Shown here: piece after piece, positions 1 through 5,333 of the stretch
Layout of the letters: every line of letters starts with the position of its first letter
Numbering within the stretch: the first letter of the stretch is position 1
NCBI GenBank assembly: GCA_934546725.1
Contig: CAKTED010000070.1
Location: 1-7,385, forward strand
DNA length: 7,385 nt
Direction: 5' to 3'
From: an uncultured Oscillospiraceae bacterium
GTDB taxonomy: Bacteria; Bacillota; Clostridia; Oscillospirales; Oscillospiraceae
Program-made: the position numbers and the translations under genes
Notes under the pieces: generated by a model
The model's input: only the letters and a program-made list of their open reading frames with translations
Databases searched by the model: none
Told to the model about the DNA's origin: nothing

Positions 1-2169
1 TGGAAAAACGTAAAGGACTATTTCAGTGACCAGTACGAGGACTTTGAATATTTTGCGAGAAACGACTTTGACGACGCAATAAACAGCAGTATTGGCGAAC
101 TGAGAAACGTCCGGCGCTATGCAAACGACCTAGCGGCAAAAAAAGAAAACAGCAACCGTCCCACGCTTACCGTACAGCAGGCGAGGGACACATACACTCA
201 GCTGAAAAAAGCGCGCTGGGCAATGGAAAAGGCAAAGGCAAAAAATCTGCTTACCGATGCCGACAACATCCAGCTTGGACGGCTGCTGCGCGGAGAAATA
301 CAGCCTGAGCACCTTGATCCCGGAAGAGACAATGTACGTGGAATAATTGCGGTATACGAAGCGTCCACTGAATACGAAGAGCTTGTGCAGCAGATCAACG
401 ACTACAAGCAGTCTATCAGGGCACAGGCCGCGGCGAAGGCGGACGAATACCTCAAAACCGCGAACCGCTGGAAAGATAAAGCTGTCGGTCTTGCATACGC
501 CCGCGAGACGATGGAGCGGAACATTGAGGATATCGTGCCCGACAAAAAGCTTGCGGCGGACATCATCCGCGAGTACATAACGCCGGTGCATGACGCGGAG
601 GCGGCGTCCACCCGCTTCAAGAATCAGATGCGCGACAGGGTAAGAAGGCTTGAGCTCGGCACAAAACCCGCGAAGGGCAACGAGGTATCCGAGGCCTACG
701 CCGTGCAGCTGCTGGGCGAGGCGGAGGACAACATCCGCGTACTCAGGGAAAGCCGGGGCAGGCTGGAGAGCCGCGACGGCAAGACCGCCGAGGAGTGGGC
801 GGCTGAGATAGCGGAGCTGAAGGAGAACAACCCCAACATGGACTGGGGCAAGATTGAAAACGCCGTGGACGAGTTCCGGAAGATCTACGACGAGCTCATA
901 GACCGGCTCAACGAGGCGAGAGTGCGCAACGGCTACGAGCCGATAAACTACCGCAGCGGCTACTTCCCCCACTTCCAGGCAGGAGAAGACGGCGGCGCGC
1001 TTGCCCGCATGGGGCGCGCACTGGGCATTACGACCGGCGTTGAGACGCTGCCGACGACGATAAACGGCCTTACGTCGCAGTTCAAGCCGGGTATACGCTG
1101 GTTTTCCGCGGCGCAGGAAAGGCGCGGCTACAACACCGTTTACGACGCCGTGCAGGGCTTCGAGCGCTACATAAACGGCGCGGCGGACGTTATCTTCCAC
1201 ACGGACAACATCCAGGCGCTGCGCACGCTGGCCAATCAGATCCGCAAGCGCACCAGCGACGAGGGTATCCGCGCGCAGATAAACGAAGTGGAAAAGAGCA
1301 AGGAGCTGACCGAGGAGCAGAAGGACGAGCTGAAGAAGCAGATCTATGAAAGCGGGAGATATTCGCTCTCGAACTTCGTTGCCGAGCTGGACGAATACAC
1401 GAACCTGCTGGCCGGAAAGAAAAGCAGATACGACCGCGCCATGGAGGCAATGTTTGGCCGGAGGGCGTACACCGTAATGAAAAACGTTGAAGCCCGTGTT
1501 GGTGCGAACATGGTAACAGGTAACATATCCTCTGCGCTTACAAACTTCATACCGCTCACTCAGGCCTGGGGGCAGATAGACACGCGAAGCATGCTGCAGG
1601 GCATGTGGCAGACGCTGAAGGCGTATAAGGAGAGCGACGGCATGGTTGACGCGAGCAGCTTTCTGACGAACAGGCGTGGAAGCGACCCGGTGGTGCAGAG
1701 CTGGACTCGGAAGGCCTCTTCCGTACTCGGTAAGCCGATGGAGTTTATCGACAGCTTTACCGCTGGCAGTATTATCCGCGCGAGATATGCGCAGAACCTC
1801 CGTCACGGAATGAGCGAGGCAGCCGCCATAAACGAGGCTGACGCATTTGCGGCAAGGGTAATGGCCGACCGAAGCAAGGGCTCCCTGCCGACGCTGTTTG
1901 AATCAAAGAATCCTCTTTTCAAGGCCTTTACGCAGTTCCAGCTGGAGGTTAACAATCAGTTCAGCGAGGTATTCAAGGATCTCCCGAAGATCAGACGGGA
2001 CAAAGGGCTTAAGGCTTTGGCGGCTGCGTTGTTCAAGTATTTCATCGGCGCGTACATGTACAATGAGCTTTACGAGTTCCTTGTAGGCCGCCGCCCGGCG
2101 CTCGACCCGCTGGGCATACTCAATGACACCGTGGAAAACTGCTGTGCCGAACTGCGCAAAATGCTGTAA
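1..2169 (+). CDS. Large prophage-type helical protein, C-terminal part (5' end outside window)
   Basis: The frame is open from base 1 to the TAA at 2167-2169, giving 722 residues with no start in view. The ATG at 223 is internal: the codons before it continue the same charged, helical protein, and no ribosome binding site precedes it. The first ~300 residues are rich in Lys, Glu, Ala and Arg and look mostly helical. A GYFPHF motif lies at about residues 320-325. A strongly charged, probably coiled segment (EKSKELTEEQKDELKK) lies near residues 430-445. The C-terminal third contains NFIPLTQAWGQI, then FTQFQLEVNNQFSEVF, a mildly hydrophobic helix and a terminal DPLGI. From memory, this C-terminal pattern resembles the large polyvalent or virion-associated proteins of Firmicutes phages and integrative elements. 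That is family-level inference, and I cannot assign an enzymatic activity. The gene ends 80 bp before a terminator and a tRNA, consistent with the last gene of a prophage operon. A conjugative-element protein is the main alternative. Confidence 0.6.
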   Translation, partial: WKNVKDYFSDQYEDFEYFARNDFDDAINSSIGELRNVRRYANDLAAKKENSNRPTLTVQQARDTYTQLKKARWAMEKAKAKNLLTDADNIQLGRLLRGEIQPEHLDPGRDNVRGIIAVYEASTEYEELVQQINDYKQSIRAQAAAKADEYLKTANRWKDKAVGLAYARETMERNIEDIVPDKKLAADIIREYITPVHDAEAASTRFKNQMRDRVRRLELGTKPAKGNEVSEAYAVQLLGEAEDNIRVLRESRGRLESRDGKTAEEWAAEIAELKENNPNMDWGKIENAVDEFRKIYDELIDRLNEARVRNGYEPINYRSGYFPHFQAGEDGGALARMGRALGITTGVETLPTTINGLTSQFKPGIRWFSAAQERRGYNTVYDAVQGFERYINGAADVIFHTDNIQALRTLANQIRKRTSDEGIRAQINEVEKSKELTEEQKDELKKQIYESGRYSLSNFVAELDEYTNLLAGKKSRYDRAMEAMFGRRAYTVMKNVEARVGANMVTGNISSALTNFIPLTQAWGQIDTRSMLQGMWQTLKAYKESDGMVDASSFLTNRRGSDPVVQSWTRKASSVLGKPMEFIDSFTAGSIIRARYAQNLRHGMSEAAAINEADAFAARVMADRSKGSLPTLFESKNPLFKAFTQFQLEVNNQFSEVFKDLPKIRRDKGLKALAAALFKYFIGAYMYNELYEFLVGRRPALDPLGILNDTVENCCAELRKML

Positions 2170-2249
2170 ATTTTCATCTGCATTTTTTATGCTGTAATAT
2201 GCTATATTTTGCAGATTGGGAAAGCTTGCAATCGAGCGGAAAACATGAA

Positions 2250-2294
2250 AAAACCCGCTGAAACAGCCGTTTTAAAGCTGTTTCAGCGGGTTTT
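2250..2294. terminator. Bidirectional rho-independent terminator
   Basis: An 18-bp perfect inverted repeat (2250-2267 and 2277-2294) encloses a 9-base loop. Read on the - strand, the stem ends in a run of six T (2253-2248), so it should stop transcription leaving the tRNA-Ser gene, whose CCA end is only 4 bases away. Read on the + strand, the stem ends in TTTT (2291-2294), so it could also stop transcription arriving from the phage-type gene that ends at 2169. The convergent arrangement fits a shared terminator. Confidence 0.9.
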
Positions 2295-2298
2295 ACTT

Positions 2299-2391
2299 TG
2301 GCGGAGAAGAAGGGATTCGAACCCTTGAGACCGTTTTGCGGCCTACACGATTTCCAATCGTGCGCGCTCGACCAAGCTACGCGACTTCTCC
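2299..2391 (-). tRNA. tRNA-Ser (anticodon GGA)
   Basis: On the - strand the gene folds as a class II tRNA. The acceptor stem GGAGAAG (2391-2385) pairs with CTTCTCC (2309-2303). The anticodon stem is CACGA/TCGTG with loop TTGGAAA, placing anticodon GGA at 2355-2353. A long variable arm follows. The T arm is AAGGG-TTCGAAT-CCCTT (2326-2310). The discriminator base is G (2302), and CCA is encoded at 2301-2299. The long variable arm and the anticodon both indicate serine, reading UCC and UCU codons. The gene stands alone, with its own promoter at 2451-2479 and a terminator at 2250-2294. Confidence 0.97.
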
Positions 2392-2450
2392 ACGAAACCT
2401 GCTCCAGGAACTCCGGCGATATTAAATTGCGCCAAAAACCAAGCTTAGTC

Positions 2451-2479
2451 ATTATAAACCGTGCGCTCCAAAAAGTCAA
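2451..2479 (-). promoter_or_regulatory. Sigma-A-type promoter of the tRNA-Ser gene
   Basis: On the - strand, TTGACT (2479-2474) and a perfect TATAAT (2456-2451) are separated by exactly 17 bases. Initiation is expected near 2444, giving a leader of about 50 bases before the mature tRNA 5' end at 2391. The surroundings are AT-rich compared with the flanking repeats. Spacing and match are close to ideal, as is common for stable-RNA genes. Confidence 0.9.
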
Positions 2480-2519
2480 TATCTTTTGAGAAAAATATTT
2501 GTGCTTTTGAGAAAAAGGC

Positions 2520-2581
2520 GTCGTTACCCCGGCGGAACCATCGAGGGGATTCTTCGGTCGCTTCACTCCCTCTGAATGACG
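2520..2581 (-). repeat. Half copy of interspersed palindromic repeat (left arm and apex)
   Basis: Read on the - strand, this segment begins with the 13-base outer end CGTCATTCAGAGG and matches the left arm and apex start of the complete copy at 5019-5143, including GCGACCGAAGAATCCCC and CCGGGGTAACGAC. The inner-stem partner and right arm are missing: the sequence beyond 2519 is the AT-rich tRNA promoter region. It therefore looks like a truncated copy in reverse orientation. Confidence 0.8.
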
Positions 2582-2673
2582 TGCGTAGTGGTGGGTACGC
2601 AGCAGGGTGCAGCGGTAACTGTTGAAACGCGGCGGGGGGCGGCAGTAACGTGGACGCGGAAGCCCATGGTCTC

Positions 2674-2775
2674 CGTCATTCAGAGGCCGCAGGCCGTGGA
2701 ATCCCCTATGGAGGGCGGAGCAGTACGTTGTCGCTACCCTGGTGGAACCAACCAGGGGATTGCGTCGTCGCAAAG
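2674..2775 (-). repeat. Near-complete copy of the palindromic repeat, reverse orientation
   Basis: Bases 2674-2724 are the reverse complement of 4875-4925 and of 5175-5225, with one mismatch in 51. The copy contains the 13-base outer end (2674-2686), the side hairpin GGCC-GCA-GGCC (2685-2695), and the inner stem AATCCCCT (2700-2707) pairing with AGGGGATT (2754-2761). The conserved apex, seen on the - strand as TAGCGACAACG, lies between the stem arms. The far outer end has decayed. A linker related to the one in the right-hand cluster (GTGGACGCGG on this strand) lies just before it, near 2650. Confidence 0.85.
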
Positions 2776-2789
2776 TCCGCTCGACTCCG

Positions 2790-2945
2790 CTTCCGCCTTA
2801 CGGCGAAAGCTTCGCTCACTCCCTTGCTCCTCCATCTCGGCCTAAGAGCCGCCGCTATGCGGCGGTTGGCCTCGAAACGCGCCTGCGGGCGCAGTTTTCG
2901 GCCGCGATCCGCTACGCCGGGTTCGCGTCCGAGACGGGGGTTGTC
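2790..2945. repeat. Gene-free run of small GC-rich hairpins
   Basis: No credible gene lies here. The stretch holds serial short perfect inverted repeats with tiny loops: GCC/GGC (2795-2804), GCGAA/TTCGC (2803-2815), CCGCCGC/GCGGCGG with a 3-base loop (2849-2865) and GCGCC/GGCGC (2879-2892). These resemble the side hairpins of the neighbouring palindromic repeats, so this may be a degenerate or composite repeat block. Short open frames crossing it have no ribosome binding site and follow the repeats. Confidence 0.55.
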
Positions 2946-3050
2946 GCCTGCGGCTCCCTCTGAATGACAGCGGGATTTGGGGGATTCTTCGCCTGCTTGC
3001 GCAGACTCTGAATGACAGCAGATACCAAGCCTGCGGCTCCCTCTGAACGA
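2946..3050 (-). repeat. Fragments of palindromic repeat arms
   Basis: Three arm ends of the repeat occur in succession: CTCTGAATGAC at 2958-2968, a right arm (GGGGGATTC at 2980-2988, side hairpin CTGC-TTGC-GCAG at 2993-3004, then TCTGAATGAC), and GCCTGCGGCTCCCTCTGAAC at 3029-3048. The copies are broken, and the last carries a C in place of T in the outer end (GAACGAC). Together with the units to the left they fill the space between the tRNA promoter and the end of rnhA. I see no T-rich intrinsic terminator for rnhA here. Confidence 0.65.
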
Positions 3051-3069
3051 CGCGCGCAGTGGCGCCCGC

Positions 3070-3504
3070 TCAGAATTTCCGGCTCTCCGCGACGGCGAGG
3101 GCGTCGCAGCGGTTATTATACTCGTTTTCCGCGTGGCCCTTGACCCAGACGTACGTCATCTCGTGCTTTTCGCAGAGCTCGAGCAGCCGTACCCAGAGCT
3201 CCGGATTCTTCGCGGGCTCCTTTTTATTGCGCATCCAGCCCGCGGCGCGCCATTTGCGGGCCCAGCCGAGCTTCAGCGCGTCTATGACGTACTTTGAATC
3301 GCTGTAAAGCGTAACGGCGCAGGGCTCGCGCAGGGCGGCGAGCCCGTTTATCACGGCCAGCAGCTCCATGCGGTTATTCGTCGTTACCGCCTCGCCGCCG
3401 GACAGCTCCTTCTCCGCGCTGCCGTAGATGAGCACGCAGCCCCAGCCGCCGGGGCCGGGATTGCCGGAGCACGCCCCGTCGGTATAAAGTTTCACCTGCT
3501 TCAT
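3070..3504 (-). CDS. rnhA: Ribonuclease HI
   Basis: This cytoplasmic enzyme cleaves the RNA strand of RNA-DNA hybrids, acting in primer removal and R-loop clearance. Numbered from the chosen ATG (144 residues, close to the usual ~150), it shows YTDGACSGNPGPGGW with catalytic Asp9, NNRMEL with Glu47, YSDSKYVIDAL with Asp69, VKGHAENEYNN with His124 and CDALA with Asp134. The full DEDD set and the histidine are present, so it should be active. A basic Lys/Arg/Trp stretch (GWARKWRAAGWMRNKK) corresponds to the substrate-handling 'basic protrusion' of type 1 enzymes. I chose the ATG at 3504 over the GTG at 3513: the GGAG at 3518-3515 is 10 bases from the ATG but only 1 base from the GTG. It starts 5 bases after the acyltransferase stop, so the two are co-transcribed and probably translationally coupled. 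Confidence 0.95.
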   Translation of the reverse strand: MKQVKLYTDGACSGNPGPGGWGCVLIYGSAEKELSGGEAVTTNNRMELLAVINGLAALREPCAVTLYSDSKYVIDALKLGWARKWRAAGWMRNKKEPAKNPELWVRLLELCEKHEMTYVWVKGHAENEYNNRCDALAVAESRKF

Positions 3505-3509
3505 TTGCT

Positions 3510-4592
3510 TCACTCTCCAAAAACGCGGTCGGAAAGCCGCGTGAGCAGTCCGCCCAGCGCGTCCGCCAGCTTATTTATGCCGAGAAGGCGGAACAGCAGC
3601 CCGCGCAGCCAGTCGATAAACGCGCAGACGATGAATATGCCCACGGCGGAGCCGAGGACGCCCAGCGCGAGCAGCGGGGCGGGCTTCGCCGCCAGAAAGG
3701 CCCAGCGCCCGCCGATGAAATAGTTCCACACGCAGGGGTGAACGTGGATAAGATATACGCCGAAGGCCATCGGCGAGAGAAATTTCGTCATGCGCCGCAC
3801 CGCCTCCGCCATGCTTATGCGCGAAAAGAACATCAGCAGCGCCACGGAGCCCACGAGCACGAAAAGCGACGTGAACGAGACGAAGTAATTCCCGTTCTCC
3901 CCGCCGAGCGCCTCGATAACGACCTTTGAGAGGAAGACCGCGAGCATGAAGAGCGCGTAAACGCCCAGCCAGCCGCGCCGCAGCCCCCTGAACGGCTCAT
4001 ACCGTTTCAGGTACGCGCCGATGATGTAAAGCGCCGTCAGCCAGAGCATGCTGTAACCGAACGAGGTTCGGAAAATGTCGCGGTTCAGCGCCGTCGGGCA
4101 GACGGAGAGCACGAATATGAGCGCGAAAACGAGCAGCGAGGCCTGCTTTTTCGTCATTTTATCAAAGAGCAGCGCGATGAACGGCGTGAACGGCACCATG
4201 CCGAGGTACGCCGTAACGTACCACCAGCGCCCGGAGAGCACCGGCAGCAGCGTATGCGCCGGGTCGAACTCATAGACGCCGAAGATGCGAAACAGCGCCG
4301 ATATGCCGACGGAGTACGCAAATACCTCCAGCCACAGCGCTATCGGCCGCGAAGCGCGAAAGCGCGAGTCCACGCCCGCGTAGCCGCTTATGAGCGCGAA
4401 GCAGTTCACGTCGCAGATGACGAATATGCGCATGAACCACGCGGTGTAATACTGCGCCGTGCCGGGCTCGGCCGCCGCGAGCACGCCGCCCTGCGTGAAG
4501 ATGTGCGCTGTGAGGATCATGAGCATGGACACGAGGCGCAGCGTGTCCACGCCGTAGTTTCGTTTTGTCGTTTTAATGGCGGCTGTCTGCAT
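3510..4592 (-). CDS. Membrane acyltransferase, acyltransferase-3 family
   Basis: The 360-residue integral membrane protein belongs to the family that includes OafA- and WecH-type enzymes, which move acetyl or other acyl groups onto cell-surface sugars, polymers or lipids. The first helix carries the family signature GVDTLRLVSMLMILTAH with Arg19 and His30, the presumed catalytic histidine region. Further family-like elements are ISGY (68-71), RWWYVTAYLGM (122-132) and GVYLIHVHP (278-286). Around ten hydrophobic segments are spread along the chain, and the C-terminus is short and basic, with no fused SGNH domain. The start at 4592 is supported by GGAGGG 6 bases upstream. An ATG at 4649 in the same frame is rejected because it overlaps the promoter. 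The substrate cannot be read from sequence: the only operon partner is rnhA, which gives no clue. O-acetylation of an envelope glycan is the likeliest role by family. Confidence 0.88.
   Translation of the reverse strand: MQTAAIKTTKRNYGVDTLRLVSMLMILTAHIFTQGGVLAAAEPGTAQYYTAWFMRIFVICDVNCFALISGYAGVDSRFRASRPIALWLEVFAYSVGISALFRIFGVYEFDPAHTLLPVLSGRWWYVTAYLGMVPFTPFIALLFDKMTKKQASLLVFALIFVLSVCPTALNRDIFRTSFGYSMLWLTALYIIGAYLKRYEPFRGLRRGWLGVYALFMLAVFLSKVVIEALGGENGNYFVSFTSLFVLVGSVALLMFFSRISMAEAVRRMTKFLSPMAFGVYLIHVHPCVWNYFIGGRWAFLAAKPAPLLALGVLGSAVGIFIVCAFIDWLRGLLFRLLGINKLADALGGLLTRLSDRVFGE
3515..3518 (-). promoter_or_regulatory. Ribosome binding site of rnhA, deciding the start
   Basis: GGAG lies inside the last codons of the acyltransferase gene, just before its TGA (3512-3510). 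Spacing to the ATG at 3504 is 10 bases, a usable distance. The in-frame GTG at 3513 practically overlaps the site and cannot be the start served by it. Confidence 0.75.
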
Positions 4593-4598
4593 GGCTGT

Positions 4599-4604
4599 CC
4601 CTCC
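4599..4604 (-). promoter_or_regulatory. Ribosome binding site of the acyltransferase gene
   Basis: GGAGGG is followed by six bases (ACAGCC) and then the ATG at 4592-4590. It is a strong site at good spacing and fixes the start at 4592 rather than further upstream. Confidence 0.88.
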
Positions 4605-4619
4605 GGCGGTTTTTGGGCT

Positions 4620-4649
4620 ATTGTACCATGAGGCAAAGCGCCCCGTCAA
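4620..4649 (-). promoter_or_regulatory. Sigma-A-type promoter of the acyltransferase-rnhA operon
   Basis: On the - strand TTGACG (4649-4644) and TACAAT (4625-4620) are separated by 18 bases. Initiation near 4613 would leave a 5' leader of about 20 bases with the ribosome binding site inside it. The sequence immediately upstream on this strand enters the repeat cluster at 4691-5227. Confidence 0.82.
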
Positions 4650-4690
4650 GGGAGGGGCGCGGGGGATGGGGAACAGGGGAATTATTTGCT

Positions 4691-4712
4691 GTCATCCAGA
4701 GGGAGCGCAAGC
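4691..4712 (+). repeat. Outer-arm fragment of the palindromic repeat
   Basis: GTCATCCAGAGGGAGCGCAA matches the left outer end of the complete copies, with C for T in the seventh position of the end motif. It breaks off into unrelated AT-rich bases before the next, complete copy at 4725. It marks the left edge of the second repeat cluster. Confidence 0.7.
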
Positions 4713-4724
4713 TTAAATATTGCA

Positions 4725-4837
4725 CGTCATTCAGAGGGAGCGTTAGCGACCGAAGAATCCCCCGGTACGTTCTGCCGGGGTAGCGACAACGGACTGCTCC
4801 GCCCCTGACCGGGGGATCCCCGCTATGCGAGGATGAC
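4725..4837 (+). repeat. Palindromic repeat, complete-length copy with diverged right end
   Basis: The copy starts with CGTCATTCAGAGG (4725-4737) and continues with GAGCGTTAGCGACCGAAGAA. The inner stem ATCCCCCGGT (4757-4766) pairs perfectly with ACCGGGGGAT (4808-4817). Between them is the conserved apex GGGGTAGCGACAACGGACTG (4777-4796). The right outer end is GAGGATGACG (4828-4837), a decayed form of CCTCTGAATGACG. The inner stem differs from those of the other copies yet is fully self-complementary. Confidence 0.88.
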
Positions 4838-4853
4838 GGAAAAGGCCATGACC

Positions 4854-4927
4854 CCCTCCCGCGTCCACTGCTTGACTGCTCCGCCCTCCATGGGGGATTC
4901 CACGGCCTGCGGCCTCTGAATGACGGA
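4854..4927 (+). repeat. Right-half copy of the palindromic repeat, duplicated 300 bp downstream
   Basis: These 74 bases recur at 5154-5227 with two mismatches. They comprise the linker motif CGCGTCCACTG, the right half of the apex (GACTGCTCCGCCCTCC), the inner-stem strand ATGGGGGATTC (4890-4900), the side hairpin GGCC-TGC-GGCC (4904-4914) and the outer end GCCTCTGAATGACG (4912-4925). No left arm is present. Confidence 0.9.
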
Positions 4928-5018
4928 AACCTTTGAGTCCCCGCGTCCACTGTACGCGCGTTCCGCACCCTTTTCCAACGGTCACCGATGCACCCCGCTG
5001 CGCACCTCACCTTTCGCA

Positions 5019-5143
5019 CGTCATTCAGAGGGAGCGCAGCGACCGAAGAATCCCCCATATGGTTCCACCGGGGTAACGACAACGGACTGCCCTGCCCTCC
5101 ATGGGGGATTCCACGGGGTGCTTGCGCACCCCTCTGAATGACG
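5019..5143 (+). repeat. Best-preserved complete copy of the palindromic repeat (125 bp)
   Basis: Perfect 13-bp outer inverted ends CGTCATTCAGAGG (5019-5031) and CCTCTGAATGACG (5131-5143) frame the unit. An inner stem pairs GAATCCCCCAT (5047-5057) with ATGGGGGATTC (5100-5110). The right arm carries a side hairpin GGGGTGC-TTGC-GCACCCC (5115-5132), where other copies have GGCC-TGC-GGCC. The apex holds the conserved GGGGTAACGACAACGGACTG (5070-5089). As RNA or single-stranded DNA it could form a branched, cloverleaf-like fold. It encodes no transposase and has the size and ends expected of a non-autonomous palindromic element. Confidence 0.9.
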
Positions 5144-5153
5144 GAGACTTTGA

Positions 5154-5227
5154 CCCTCCCGCGTCCACTGTTGGACTGCTCCGCCCTCCATGGGGGATTC
5201 CACGGCCTGCGGCCTCTGAATGACGGA
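5154..5227 (+). repeat. Second right-half copy, direct duplicate of 4854-4927
   Basis: It is identical to 4854-4927 except at two positions just after the linker (TTGG in place of CTTG at 5171-5174). The side hairpin GGCC-TGC-GGCC is at 5204-5214 and the outer end finishes at 5225. The linker CGCGTCCACTGT reappears at 5241-5252, so repeats and linkers alternate. Between 5228 and the response-regulator start at 5334 I see no convincing -35/-10 pair, although a promoter must lie in or before this stretch. Confidence 0.9.
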
Positions 5228-5333
5228 GACTTCTGGTCACCGCGTCCACTGTTGCGCCCCCTCCCGCAGCTCACACCCGGCGACCTTACATTTTTCGGAT
5301 ATCGTAAAGAAAAGTGGAGGAGAGTGATGATCC

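Noticed and set aside
130..1806. A 558-codon open frame antisense to the phage-type gene
   Set aside because: It lies in exact codon register with the sense gene, so its stops would need sense codons TTA, CTA or TCA, which this GC-rich gene rarely uses. It has no ribosome binding site or recognisable domain, and the sense frame is clearly protein-like.
2176..2216. Short inverted repeat ATCTGC/GCAGAT after the phage-type gene, as a terminator or attachment site
   Set aside because: Only 6 bp pair across a loop of nearly 30 bases in AT-rich sequence. The stem at 2250-2294 is far stronger.
2174..2773. A 199-codon open frame on the - strand
   Set aside because: It runs through the tRNA-Ser gene, its promoter and the repeat copies. 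Its translation just follows the repeat sequence.
4254..4631. A 125-codon + strand open frame antisense to the acyltransferase gene
   Set aside because: It is antisense to a clear membrane-protein gene, has a low-complexity Arg/His/Ala-rich composition and no start signal.
4593..4649. A 19-residue N-terminal extension of the acyltransferase from the ATG at 4649
   Set aside because: The extension would begin at the first base of the -35 box, upstream of the expected transcript start. A strong ribosome binding site serves the ATG at 4592.
4691..5227. A CRISPR array
   Set aside because: The repeats are long, palindromic, of unequal length and spacing and partly truncated. There are no uniform short repeats with unique spacers and no cas genes.
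4618..5274. A 218-codon open frame on the - strand, plus smaller ones on both strands with recurring peptides such as GGAVRCRYPG
   Set aside because: The recurring peptides are translations of the DNA repeat copies. They lack ribosome binding sites, and the longest overlaps the acyltransferase promoter.
5286..5291. TTACAT before the response-regulator gene as a possible PhoP-type half site
   Set aside because: Only one half site is present. A PhoP operator would need regularly spaced direct repeats, which I do not see.
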